DNA of 64,000 nt from Hyaloperonospora brassicae. Lineage: Eukaryota > Oomycota > Peronosporomycetes > Peronosporales > Peronosporaceae. The stretch spans positions 737,971 through 801,970 of the forward strand of contig CANTFL010001244.1 in NCBI GenBank assembly GCA_947650285.1, written 5' to 3'. Below, one piece after another: positions 23,299 to 34,369 of this stretch; the first letter of the stretch is position 1, and every line of letters begins with the position of its first letter. The notes beneath the pieces are model-generated. The model made no database searches and had not been told where the DNA came from. It saw only the letters and a list, made by a program, of their open reading frames with translations. The position numbers were made by a program, and so were the translations under genes.

Positions 23299-23968
23299 TT
23301 GAATTGCGCCGAAGAGGAAGAGGAAGAGGAGGAGGAAGGTGTTGGCTGGATGCCGAATAGATACATTTGATACTGTCGACTGGGTGGTGTGGTGGGTGGA
23401 CACTTCAACTTGCACGGAGTGTACCCATGTGCCTTGTCGTCTTTTGTGTCGCATGGACTATTTCTGCACACTTTGGGTCATGTATTGTCTGCCCAGTCGA
23501 TTGGCGCCTGCAGCTCGCTGGCTCTATTTTTGTAGCACGTTATTCCATCGTTAGCGCCACTGTATCGCGCTATTTGACCTGGACCGAACACGCTGGTCGG
23601 CGTGGGTCACAAAGACGCCGTGTCGCCATCACGGCTCATGCCGCTTTGGCGTCATCCATCTACGTCACACAGTACCCATCGATTTGATCTCGCGATGCAC
23701 TTTGCAACAGTGCGCGCGCGAGACGGATTTATTTTCGCAGAAACCGGATAAAACATATGCTCATTGTCGCGTGGCACAACGACGCCACGCGTATAAGTGA
23801 GGATAGGACAGGCTCAGCTCCCTCTCCCCCGCGCTAGTGCCCAACCACCCAACCACCCAACCACCCAACCACCCCAAAAAAACGCCCAAACACCCGTCAC
23901 CACCGCCCGCAAACAAACCGCAGCCAAAGAAGATCAGAGACCGCTCGTGGCCCGTCCCGAGTCGCCCA
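23299..23968. other. Intergenic region and DDX6 leader
   Basis: 670 bp between NOL11 and the DDX6 homologue, both on the plus strand. It includes a purine run just after the NOL11 stop and, at about 23838-23872, four or five tandem copies of CCCAACCA in the presumed 5' leader of the helicase. No other gene is seen. Confidence 0.6.
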
Positions 23969-25249
23969 ATGGCTACACCGCACCGCCACCCGCCGCCGCC
24001 GCTGTCGTCGTCGTCGTCTACAGCAGACGACGGCGCCGCCGACGACCACTGGAAGACGTCGCTCCAGCGGCCCGCGCGCGACACGCGCGTGCAGACGGAA
24101 GACGTGACGAACGTCAAGGGCAACGAGTTCGAAGACTACTTTCTCAAGCGCGAGCTGCTCATGGGCATCTTCGAGAAGGGCTTTGAGCGGCCGTCGCCGA
24201 TCCAAGAAGAGGCCGTGCCGATCATTTTGGCCGGCCGCAACGTCATGGCCCGCGCCAAGAACGGCACGGGCAAAACCGCGGCGTTCATCATCCCGTGCCT
24301 CGAGAAGACGGACACGCAGCAGAAGCACATTCAAGTGCTGATCCTCGTGCCCACGCGCGAGTTGGCGCTCCAGACGTCGGCCATTGTCAAGGAAATTGGC
24401 AAACACATGCGCGTCGAGTGCATGGTCTCGACCGGCGGCACGAGCCTCAAGGACGACATCATGCGGCTCTACCAGACTGTGCACATCCTCGTGGGCACGC
24501 CGGGCCGCGTCATGGACCTCGCGAACAAGGGCGTGGCCGACCTGAGCCAGTGCGCGACCGTGATCATGGACGAAGCCGACAAGCTGCTGTCGCCCGAGTT
24601 CCAGCCGCTGCTCGAGCAGCTGCTGCACCACACGGCGAAAGAGCGGCAGCTGTGTCTCTTTTCCGCGACGTTTCCCGTCACGGTCAAGGCGTTCAAAGAC
24701 CGGTTCGTGCACAACCCGTACGAGATCAACCTCATGGACGAGCTCACGCTGAAAGGCGTGTCGCAGTTTTACGCGTTCGTCGAAGAGCGCCAGAAGGTCC
24801 ATTGCCTCAATACGCTGTTCTCGAAGCTCGATATCAACCAGTCGATCATCTTTTGCAACTCGGTGAACCGCGTCGAGCTGCTTGCGAAGAAAGTCACGGA
24901 GCTCGGCTTCTCGTGCTTTTACATCCACGCCAAGATGAACCAAGCCCATCGGAACCGCGTGTTCCACGAGTTCCGCAATGGCGCGACGCGGCACTTGGTC
25001 TGCTCGGACTTGTTCACGCGCGGGATTGATATCCAGACAGTGAACGTCGTGATCAACTTTGACTTTCCCAAGAACTCGGAGACGTACTTGCACCGCATTG
25101 GCCGCTCGGGCCGATACGGCCACCTTGGTCTCGCGATCAACATGATCACGTATGAAGACCGATTCAATCTGTACCGGATTGAGCAAGAGCTTGGCACGGA
25201 GATTCGACCGATTCCACCGGTCATTGACCGTAACCTGTACTGCAAGTAA
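23969..25249 (+). CDS. DDX6: DEAD-box RNA helicase DDX6/Dhh1
   Basis: A single exon of 426 residues. The ATG at 23969 ([10 protein letters not shown]) is chosen; upstream in frame is the CCCAACCA repeat without ATG. All helicase motifs are present in order: Q motif ([13 protein letters not shown]), motif I AKNGTGKT, Ia PTRELALQ, Ib TPGR, II DEAD, III SAT, then IIFCN, RGIDIQ and HRIGRSGR. The close ([12 protein letters not shown]) and overall length match the DDX6/Dhh1/RCK clade, which activates decapping, represses translation and nucleates P-bodies in the cytoplasm. The first 40 residues form a His/Pro/Ser-rich disordered tail. A long open frame on the opposite strand is only its mirror. It is convergent with the PX-like gene. 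Confidence 0.96.
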   Translation: MATPHRHPPPPLSSSSSTADDGAADDHWKTSLQRPARDTRVQTEDVTNVKGNEFEDYFLKRELLMGIFEKGFERPSPIQEEAVPIILAGRNVMARAKNGTGKTAAFIIPCLEKTDTQQKHIQVLILVPTRELALQTSAIVKEIGKHMRVECMVSTGGTSLKDDIMRLYQTVHILVGTPGRVMDLANKGVADLSQCATVIMDEADKLLSPEFQPLLEQLLHHTAKERQLCLFSATFPVTVKAFKDRFVHNPYEINLMDELTLKGVSQFYAFVEERQKVHCLNTLFSKLDINQSIIFCNSVNRVELLAKKVTELGFSCFYIHAKMNQAHRNRVFHEFRNGATRHLVCSDLFTRGIDIQTVNVVINFDFPKNSETYLHRIGRSGRYGHLGLAINMITYEDRFNLYRIEQELGTEIRPIPPVIDRNLYCK

Positions 25250-26838
25250 GCAGTAATTGGATTTGATGGACGTTTATGGTTCGGAATGGAGAAGGGAGAG
25301 AGGGAAAGGCAGGGATGACAGGGTGGCTTAGGGAGGATAGTGAAGGGAGTGAGGGTAGTGCGTGTGTGGAGGCGCTGGAAAGAAGAAGTAGGTGGAGGCA
25401 GAGAAGAAGAGTGAAGGCTGGGTGAAGCAGGTGTGAAAGCGAGGAGAAGAAAAGATGAGGAGAGAGGTAGGTGGAGGTGAAGAAGAAGAAGGATGGAAGT
25501 TAAGTGAAGCAGGTGATGGACGTGTGAAGGCGAGAGGAGGAGGGATATAGGTTGGGGCAAGGAATCAAAATGGATGCTGCGTGATGTGGGTGTGAAAGCG
25601 AGGAGAAGGAGGGGAGGTGAAGAGGTCAGGAGAGAGGTAGAAGAAGGAGAAGAAGAAGAAGGATGGAAGTTGGATAAAGCGGGTGTGGAGGTGAACAGAA
25701 GAAGAAGAGGTGAAGGCGAGGAGAGATGTAGGTGAGGGTGAAGACGAAGAATGAGATCTGGGTGAAGCGGGTCTGGAAGCGAGGAGGTGTGACGGTGAGG
25801 AACGATGTTGGGAGGGGTGAAGACGGAGAAGGATGGAAGTTGGATGAAGCAGTGTGGAGGTGTGCAAGGAAAGAAGGAGGTGGAGGCGGCGAAAGGAGTC
25901 GGAAGAAGCAGCGTGGAGCTAGATGGAGTCAAGGTCTCTCGTGTGTGTGGTTGTAGCGATCACGCGCCAAAGCGAGAGGCATGGGTGCTGCAGTAGCACT
26001 CCATCTACTTTGTATCGACGGATCGCCCGAGCTGCAAGGCGATGGTGCGTGTGGTGGTCAGGAAAAAAGGGGGCCGAGTGGTGGACAGCACGCAGTGGTT
26101 CGTGCAAGTGTGAGAGGGGATGAAACAGCGCCTGGCCGCATCGATTGTGTCGAGAGAGAGAGAGCAGAACTGCAACAGAAGTAGCGGAGCGGGTGCGCGC
26201 AGCAAGAGCGAGCGAGAGAGAGAGAGGTGGAGGACAGCTCGACTTGCATTGGTATGGCGTTCGACGGGGGACAGTAGCGAAGCAGCTACTGCAAGAGAAG
26301 ACAACTCGAACAGCAGCGCTCGCAACTGACAAGAGACGTTGGGGTCCGTCCATCTGACTGAGGTGAGCTGAGCGAGAGAGCAATCGACTGCGTGTCGAGA
26401 CAGACGCACCGCTTCATTCGTAGCTGTCTGTCTGTAGACAGAGATAACGCATCAACAAACAGCTTCACCCGACTCGGGCGCGGCCTCTGTAGCCACATGT
26501 GCTTTGTGTCCACCAGTACCCAACAGCCGCTGCTGAGCCCGTAACAAGCGCTCGGAGCAAACGTCACGTGCGTGAGCACCAACAGCCCCATGGCACATTC
26601 AGACTGACAGCAGACCTGCAGCCACTCAGCAGCAGCTGCTGCCTCCACCAGACACACACACACACACACACGGACGAGTTGGAACACAGGGCAACTGATT
26701 GTCGCAACCTCTCGATAGCTTAAATACGTCCTGACCGACGACAAACCGCTCCACAGCTCTTCCGCCCAGTCATAAATAGTAATACCTCCTCCCGCTCTCT
26801 TCCTCTCTCGCTCTTCGTCTCTCGCTCGCTCTTCCGCT
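25250..26838. other. Intergenic, purine-rich repeat then no gene seen
   Basis: Between two convergent genes. The left half is an asymmetric purine-rich tract (separate entry). The right half has GAGA runs near 26153-26228, a CA run near 26653-26671 and no supported coding region. Confidence 0.55.
25262..25930. repeat. Purine-rich degenerate tandem repeat, about 170 bp period
   Basis: The plus strand is almost all purine plus T, with recurring GAAGAAG, GTGAAGCAGG and GCGAGGAG blocks. The 10-mer GGATGGAAGT followed by T recurs at 25491, 25661 and 25831, exactly 170 bp apart, with similar flanks, suggesting nearly three decayed units. It begins just after the DDX6 stop. Open frames through it on the minus strand are simple Ser/Pro/Leu sequence and are not believed. 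Confidence 0.75.
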
Positions 26839-27567
26839 TCAGAACTCGACTTCTGCAAACACGCGCCGTCGAGACGTCACGGGCGCCACGAGACCCATTG
26901 GCCCGCGAGACGGCAGCACCCACTCCCTCCGTCCACAGAGCTTCGCACTCTTTGCGTCCGTGCGGCCACTGCGCGTCGGAAAGAGACTCCGCCGCTGCTC
27001 CTGTCCGTCTTCCGGCCGCATCTCGTCCAGCGACCGCTTCCGCCCGCCAGCGGTCGCGCCGCTGCTCGAGCGCTCAAGAGCGCCACAGGTCGCAGGCGAC
27101 GCCCCGCCCGCCGGCGCGCGCAGAAACGCGCGCAACAGGCGCACGAGCGCGCGGCCAATGGGGCACCACAGCGGCCGCTGCTCCATCAGAAGCGCCGACA
27201 CGCGCGCCACGAGGAACTGCAGCAGCACATTGAGCGTCCGACGCGTATCGTTCGCGCGCGTCCGGAGGTCGGCGAGGAGCGCTCGGAACGCACAGTGGTC
27301 CACGACCTGCGCGAGCCACGCGGCCACTCCACTGCGCGGTCGATCCACCAGCTGCTGCTGCGGCTGCTGCTGCGGCGGCTGTCTGTAGGGGCGCGGGACG
27401 GGCTGCGCGAGGGCTCTGAGCGCGTTCCAGAGCGCGTCGAACTCGCGGACGGTCTTGTAGACAAAGTAGACGCGGGCGGGGGCGGGCGGCCGCACTTGGA
27501 CGGCGAACTTGGCCTCTGGGCCGCCGACGCACGAGGTCACAGTGGCGGAGAGGCCGCGCAGGTTCAT
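26839..27567 (-). CDS. PX-domain-like protein
   Basis: A single exon of 242 residues from the ATG at 27567. Residues about 5-125 resemble a PX (phosphoinositide-binding) fold: strands around KFAVQVRPP, then YFVYKTVREFDALWNALRAL, which matches the usual YxVxRRYxDFxxL segment, then a Pro/Gln linker where PX domains have their PxxP loop, then helices with RTLNVLLQFLVARV. Such proteins sort endosomal membranes. The canonical PX arginines are not clear, so lipid binding is uncertain. The C-terminal 110 residues are Arg- and Ser-rich without motifs. Its antisense frames are equally open because GC is high, but the start context and PX-like pattern favour this strand. Confidence 0.6.
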   Translation of the reverse strand: MNLRGLSATVTSCVGGPEAKFAVQVRPPAPARVYFVYKTVREFDALWNALRALAQPVPRPYRQPPQQQPQQQLVDRPRSGVAAWLAQVVDHCAFRALLADLRTRANDTRRTLNVLLQFLVARVSALLMEQRPLWCPIGRALVRLLRAFLRAPAGGASPATCGALERSSSGATAGGRKRSLDEMRPEDGQEQRRSLFPTRSGRTDAKSAKLCGRREWVLPSRGPMGLVAPVTSRRRVFAEVEF

Positions 27568-27979
27568 GGCGGACGAGGGGGCGACGCGCGTTGGAGAAGG
27601 GGCGACGCGGTCGCGTTCGTGGCCGACGAGTGGTAAGTTTGCAACTGACGGACGGACGGACTGACGAGTGACTGAGTGAGTGAGTGAGTGACAGAGTGAG
27701 TGACGGACTGAGTGACAGAGTGACTGTGGGTCAACGCGTTGGGGGGTGTAGAGAGTGAGTCTCGAGAGAGAGAGAGAGAGAGAGAGCGATAGAGACGAGA
27801 GAAGGGGCAGCTAGCTACCTACCCCTACCTCGCGGACTGGGGTAGACGAGACACCCGTGGGGCTCTCGACTGCGACGCGCTCGCGGCGGACGGGCTACGG
27901 CTGACTGACTTGGTAGCAGTGAGAAAAAGCTCTTTTTCGAGTAAAACCTCAACGACGGCGAGGGACCGAAGCCTTCTTG

Positions 27980-28028
<49 letters not shown>

Positions 28029-29607
28029 CCCCCTTGGCTGGATATTGATGATGACAATCATGTTGTTGTGGTGGTGGTGGTGGTGGTGGGTAGTAGTACT
28101 TGGGGTACACGTTCGCGTTACTCGTGGCAGGTGAGTGTCGAACGAGGGGTTTCAATTCGGGTCGAGCTGCAATGTCTGGTGGCTTGACTCGATCGTGGCG
28201 TGGCGTGTCATTCGTGGCCGTGCGGTGGTCGCTGCGGGGCGGAAGGCAGCTGGCTGTCCAGAGCTCGAGCGCGATGTCGCACCGGCGACCGATGGACGTA
28301 GTTGCACTATGCGTTGACCTGCTGGTGTGATGCCGTGTGTGCGACCGACCAGAGAGATCGCTTTCGGCAGAGATTGCTGCGACCTCTGGTCGTCGCGTCA
28401 TGGGAACGAGGAGAGCGAGCATCCGGATGATGCCGATGACGATGATGATGATGATGGTCTCCAGTAGCTCTTTCCATGGCGTGAAGAGCGCCGATGTCGA
28501 GGGTCAAGTCTCTGTCACGTCGGACACGGGGCGTAAGTGCTGCTACTGTTGCTGCTGCTGGAACGGAAGGGGGATGGATGCCAGGCCGTGTGTCAGCTTT
28601 GTCGCTCTTGTCGACAGGCAGACGTCGAGGCTCCCCGAGCCACACACGCGCGGTCGGGTAAAGTCGTGACGGTCGCCCAGTCCCGATATCGTTGAACCAG
28701 CTGGTGGCCCGTCTGCCGGCAGTGACTTGGGAGCGTATGCAGCGGTCACGCCAGTCAGTCAACTCCAAGTGACGTGTGTTGCAGGCTATCCACGCCGGTC
28801 CGTGGACACTCGAAAGAGGTTGCTCCAACCGCTGCGTCCGATCGCCACCTGTCTCTCGTCGACGACACCTGTCCCTGGTCGAGAAAAGGGAAGCGGAGCC
28901 ACTGGACGCTGCTGCACCGCTCACGACGGCCGTGTAACAACGACCAGCTAACAACTCCCTCTTCGCTGCTGACTGTATTGGCTCACTGACGTCTTCGGTC
29001 TCGCTTGGGCCGTTGCGTCCCGATCTTACCATCGCGCATGGTCCACCTGCCCAGTCCCGCGACTGATGGCTGCGACGCCATGTCCGCTCGCGGCTATGTC
29101 GTCAAAGCCCCCGTTTCTGCGGCACGAACACATGACGGCCGCGACCGCGCCTGCCATCGTGTCGTCGTGCGTCATGGCCGCATCTGGCCCAGATCCTCAG
29201 CGATCGGGTCGACAAGTAGGCCGTCTGCTCCACCTGCTGGAAAGGCGGAGATGCGCCTCCACAGACTGTTGTTGCCCATATGATGGCACTGATCCGATGG
29301 GCGTGCGTGGCATGATGACACCCTCGTGACACCGCGTGGTCGCTCACGTCTGACTGACTTGATTACACTAGGCCTCGATGAGCGCTGCAAACCTTTTCCC
29401 TCTGCTGGAGCGACCTACCCCGATGGAGGTACCACCCCGGCGTAGTCAGCTTCAACGTTCGCCACGGTCGGGTTCTCAGCGAACGTTACCGTCTTGGGCT
29501 GTCGGGGAAGGGGGCCGTGCGACCCGTCCCCTGACTCATCCGCAGAGAGATGGAGAACGTCTACACGACTGAGTATTACCAAGATGAGGTGAACCGGAAG
29601 CCCCTCT

Positions 29608-29691
<84 letters not shown>

Positions 29692-30814
29692 CTTCCTTTC
29701 TTCTTTCTGCCTCGACCGGTTGCAAGTCGAACGAGTGCGTCATTCCACGAGACGACAGCTCTGTCCATCGAGGACAGGACACAGTTAGTTACAAACTCGC
29801 ACACACACACACACATAGGTAGCGACTTTATGGCCACAGATTGCTGATCGTCATCGGACAAGCGCGAGAGGGAGCACTACTCGAAGCGCGTCGGTCGTCG
29901 GTCGACCGCCTGTTGGCCTCGGGACGATCAGCGCGGAAAAGACGCACACGTGCACACGTTCGAGCGGCAGTCGTAGGTCGTCCTATCCTCGTTGATTACC
30001 TTCTTCTCGTTTTGGCCATGTGCTTTGACCGCGTCTTGGCGCAAAATGGAACAACGCGGCAGACTGGTCGAGAACGGGCAGCTGGGCGCCCATACAATCG
30101 CACATGTGTGCGTGGCACTGGCGGTCACACTTTCCACGCGGTTCGTCTCCTGCGAGTCAGTACTGAGACCGCTGACGAAACAGAGCGCTGTTTTCGCCGA
30201 CTTGACTTTACCCGGAGGTAATCACTCACTCACTCACTCACTTGCGCCCGTACTCGCTATCTCTCCTGTGCGTCGCAGTGAGCCACGTGGACCACGTTCG
30301 TATTCTCACTGGTCAGAAATACGGACATTGCCTTCGTCGCTATTCGCTATTCGCTATTCGCGAGAATCCGCAGTTTCAATACAGAGTGATGGTCGCTGCA
30401 CGTTTTGCTCGTCTGCCTGCCAGTACGTCGCGTTCTGGACCAAATCCGTACCAATTCTAGTCTCCCTCTCTCTCGCTTATGTACGATGTTTAGGTCCCGC
30501 GTGCAGAAAGGGTCGACTCTAAAAGTGAGGCGTCGTCCCTCCCGTATGTCAGTAGACTGCGACTGAGTGACCTCGCGGAGGTGGAAGCGACTCGAAGATG
30601 TGGTACAACACACACACGAGACGCGTCAACATGAATCGATACGAAGCCGTCCCGACCATACCAACCGAATCTCGAAGCACACAGCACAGACAAAGCACAA
30701 CTCGACGCCAACGGTTCGAATCATCCGACTGCTGACACAGCGCGTGGCCTGCAACAACGCACTGGATAGAAGTGGAAAGTGTTCCGACCGTGTGGGCGAC
30801 GCGTGTGCTGCTCT
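27568..30814. other. Long intergenic region with microsatellites, no supported gene
   Basis: Contains GA/CT runs near 27764-27786, 27983-28022 and 29612-29688 and smaller GTGG, GATGAT and CTG runs. Several open frames exist, the longest 241 codons on the minus strand at 28307..29032, but none shows a domain, a signal peptide or a clear start, and opposite frames are equally open. Part of it must be the promoter of the PX-like gene. Confidence 0.5.
29612..29688. repeat. CT microsatellite, about 38 units
   Basis: An almost pure CT run, the longest in the window. It creates artificial Ser-Leu or Arg-Glu open frames on the two strands. No gene is supported next to it. Confidence 0.95.
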
Positions 30815-33800
30815 TTATTCCATGTGGGGGCTTTGACCTTTTGCAGACGCTGCAGCGACTTCCGCGGCTGGCAATTGGCAGTCCCTCTGTTGACAGTGAC
30901 AGAGGCCGTCATGTGGCACAGATGAAGTAGAGGCTGTGCCACAACGTACAGTTCCCGTCACTTTTGCCGCGAACAACAGCAGTCGATGGGTGTCGACATC
31001 ATCGTCTCGGCACTGCAGTGGCGCGACCGCTGCTGCCGTCTGCAGAATGCGACGATGGATTGTGATGAGCGTGGGGAGGTCAGCAACGTGTGCACAGTCG
31101 ACTGACTCGCACTGCTTTGCACTGGTCGGTGCATATCGGGACCTCGTGGGGGTCTCGGCCGTCACTGCTTTCAATAGCGTCAACTTCCAGTGGCTGTTTG
31201 TTTGGTAAGCCTTTTGGCTGTTTGTAATGAATGGCGAGATGCAAAGGTGAGTGGAAAGAGACTGGAGAGGTGGAGAATGGCCTGGAAAACGAGGAACTGG
31301 CAGCTACGGCGACACGTCTGCGTGCCTGAAGGAAGCTCCAAGTCGACGTTGATCTTCTATCCATCCCATCAAAGATGATGAGAGTTCCGAGCGGGAGCTC
31401 TTCGAACACGATACATTGAACGAGAGTGGACGTCGACAGAGGATGAGGAAAGCAGTGGGCCAACTGTAACTGTGGCACTCGTCGCAGAAGGGTCACCAGA
31501 CGCGAGAAGGGATACACATTCTACGCGATGTGATGTGCTCGTTGCTCGACGCATACCACGGACGCCATTGGACCGCTCATAGCGTTCTCTGCAACGTTCC
31601 ACTTGTTGTTCGCAATGCACACAGTGCCCAGTCCATTTTTGATCTGCGCTCTACGCTGAGGTTTGCCTGACAAATCCCATTGTCATTGACGACAGTGTTT
31701 AACGCATGTCTTCTTGACGCATTGAGCCACATGTGGACGAATCGCTATCTGTCAAGTCGTATTGCTCATTCAAGCGGCAACTTGTACCTTTGCGGTTGTG
31801 GCACGATGTCGGGGGACGCTCTATTCTGTACATCGTCGGAGACCAAAGCTTACTGGAGGACGTCTTATCGGATGGAGTACTGTCTGTACAAGGAAGGAAC
31901 GCTTGGTACGTAACTGAGTTGCTTCGTACATGCCGCAGAAATTGCTGTTGAGACAGGATGTCATCTCTTGACCATTCACGCAGTACTTGTGTAAACGTTG
32001 TACAGCATCAGGGGCTGTTAATTGGCGATGACCAGCAACTTGGCAACACGAGACTAGTACGTGCTGGGAAAAGGCTTTGGCATCTGTGTATTCGACAAGC
32101 AGGGTATCTCCACTCACTCGAGCACACCGTGCAAATGGAGGGAGTGCATGGCATTCATGGAGAATGCTGCATGTGTTCGATCATTAGCAGCGTTGGAGAA
32201 GGCTGTCGATGGTAAGATGAAAAGGGTGCGTCGAATGCAGGATCGCCCGGTTCGCACACGTATCGCAAACGACCACAAGACTGTCAAATGAAGCGCTAGG
32301 AATGGGTAGGCACTTGCCCGATGGTACGTACGATGAGGCTTGCGGCACCACATGTGATGTATACCTGCAGCTCGTCCACGCACGCAAACTGGACCAATGA
32401 GTACAAGACGCGCCTGAGATCATGTCTACCTCGAAGCTTGTCGGAAGCACTTTGACCGAAGTAGTCGGTGGCCGATTCACAGGTGATGACAGTCGCCTGC
32501 TTTGTCAAAATCGCATCGACAGCAGCAATCGGGTCATGATGCGGTGACAGTATGAAAGCTGCATTTCCAGTATCATCATCATCGACATGCACAACTTGAA
32601 TGTGGAACACAAGGCAGCTCCAACACTTGCATGGCTCCACCAAACGCACGATCGTTCACGCCAATCGATGCTAAAAGCGACATGAAGAAAGGATAGAGGT
32701 GACTGATCTCCTGTACGCGTAGCTTGAGTCGCCATTTGATGCTGACAGCAAGTCAACAACCACCAACTTTTGGCAACAAGGAGGTGAAGGAACGACTGCA
32801 CAGGGGCGTCATCCAAAGAAGTCTGTGAGTACCCTCGAACAAAGCAAGACAAGATCTTACACTGGCAATTGCCACGACGTGGCACATGAGATCACAACAC
32901 CGTTTGTGAAGTATCTGATCATACAGACTGCAGTCTTCACTGACGCAAAGTCTCACTACCGAATCGCTGCCGAATCGCAGAAAACGCCACCTGCTAAGTG
33001 TTAGTCACATGACTGGACTTGGAGCAAAGCAGCCGCGATGGACGAGCTGCCACAACAATAATGCCAACTGATTGTGTCTTGGCTCGCGCAAAATTGACGC
33101 GGAAGGTAGCAAACGATGTAGCAAAGCGCTCAAAGCCAACCGAATAGCTACAATGGGTTTTCTGGCTGGCAGGAAGTACATGATCACGTTGCTGCTCGAC
33201 GAGATAGACGCCGTCTTGGAACGGAAATAACTGTACACCACACGTCAAAGACCAGCACAAAAACTTCGAGCTGGTTGTTGCTTCGATCGATAGACCCATC
33301 CGGCAGCACTTCCGTGTGAAACTAGACAGCACTGAGCTTCCATAGCATTCTGAACGTCAACCAGCACGTTGTATGGTAAGCTCGATGATCTATCTGCATA
33401 CAAACTTGTCGAGCGAGATACGGCGTCACTGTGCAATGGAGAACACGCGTTCTGTTGGTCGGATCTGGTAGCTCTACTCCTTGGCATAGAGTCCCAACTC
33501 GTCTTGATGGCAGTCTCCGTGTGACCAATTGAGCTCGCAAGCTTAGTGCCAACATGAGCGATAAGTTCCGTAAGCAAATGGAGCAGAGCAACCAAAAGCA
33601 TCGATTCCATCGACGACTCCGATCTTTCCTCGTTGTCTCCATCTGTGGGTCTCCACAATATTCGCGGACCGATTGCGCAAAATTGCTCCGTGAACTAGCG
33701 GAGTCGACGTCGGATAGGCATCAGGTTTCGTGACACGGTCACTAGCCGAGACGACACGAGACAATGCCGCTGTCTTCGACCAGTAGCATGCTACTCACTA

Positions 33801-34301
33801 AACGAGCTGACCCGAGCACATTGTCAATGTCAAGACTTGCATCGACTTCGCTGGATGCCCGATCTTCAGCACCAGTCATCGCATAGCCGTACTAGATTAT
33901 CACTGTCAATCCCAATTTGATAGAGGAATGTGCTCCTGCTTCCATTGCGTTCCCAACAGCTTCATCTCTTGTCAAGGATGTCATCAGAGATGACGCGTAC
34001 ATTTGGTGTCATCAGAGATATCGCATGGACTTGGCATCAAGAGTGCTGATAGTTGTAATCTGCTCGTGAGATTCGCAGGAGTCTGACTCGAGATGCGAGT
34101 CCAGTCATTCATAGACGGCATGTGGTCGACGATGCCTGCAAAGTGCTTGCTCACGTAAACACCTTGCTGTCGAGATGATGGCGGATAGCAAGACGGGGTG
34201 ATGCGAGAACTGGGTAACCTAGCAAGCTGTCTTGTGACGGCTTGGAACATGACACAGGGCTCAGTGGCCAGAAGCTGCTGCTGGTCCGGGTTTTCCACCA
34301 T
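30815..34301 (-). pseudogene. Decayed coding-like stretches, family unknown
   Basis: The minus strand shows coding-like runs in changing frames, strongest at 34301..33984 (MVENPDQQQLLATEPCV) and 33658..33245 (ELIAHVGTKLASS). Between them a third frame reads on with an in-frame TAG at about 33890. At 33990-34020 a near-duplicate of ATCTCTGATGACA marks a possible frame-breaking duplication. Weaker candidates continue to 30815. No domain is recognised. It could be a decayed gene, an intron-rich gene whose splice sites I failed to find, or chance frames. The first stretch starts about 70 bp downstream of the kinase stop, on the same strand. Confidence 0.25.
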
Positions 34302-34369
34302 CTTGCAGGGTCATCGCCTCCACGTTTCGTGTAATGCATCGTGTAAGACCACCGAGGTGATGAAGGTGA

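Noticed and set aside
23897..25186. 429-codon open frame on the strand opposite the DDX6 helicase
   Set aside because: It is a mirror of a GC-rich, strongly codon-biased conserved gene; its sequence is Arg/Val/His-rich without motifs.
28307..29032. 241-codon minus-strand open frame
   Set aside because: No domain, signal peptide or clear start; the other frames are equally open and it passes through a His run made by a GATGAT repeat.
29415..29560. Minus-strand segment reading PKTVTFAENPTVANVE, with an RVxF-like PP1 docking motif
   Set aside because: Short, without a credible start or upstream exon beyond the CT tract; a five-residue motif is too weak.
30713..30722. GGTTCGAATC, like a tRNA T-loop
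   Set aside because: No acceptor stem, D-arm or anticodon stem could be folded around it.
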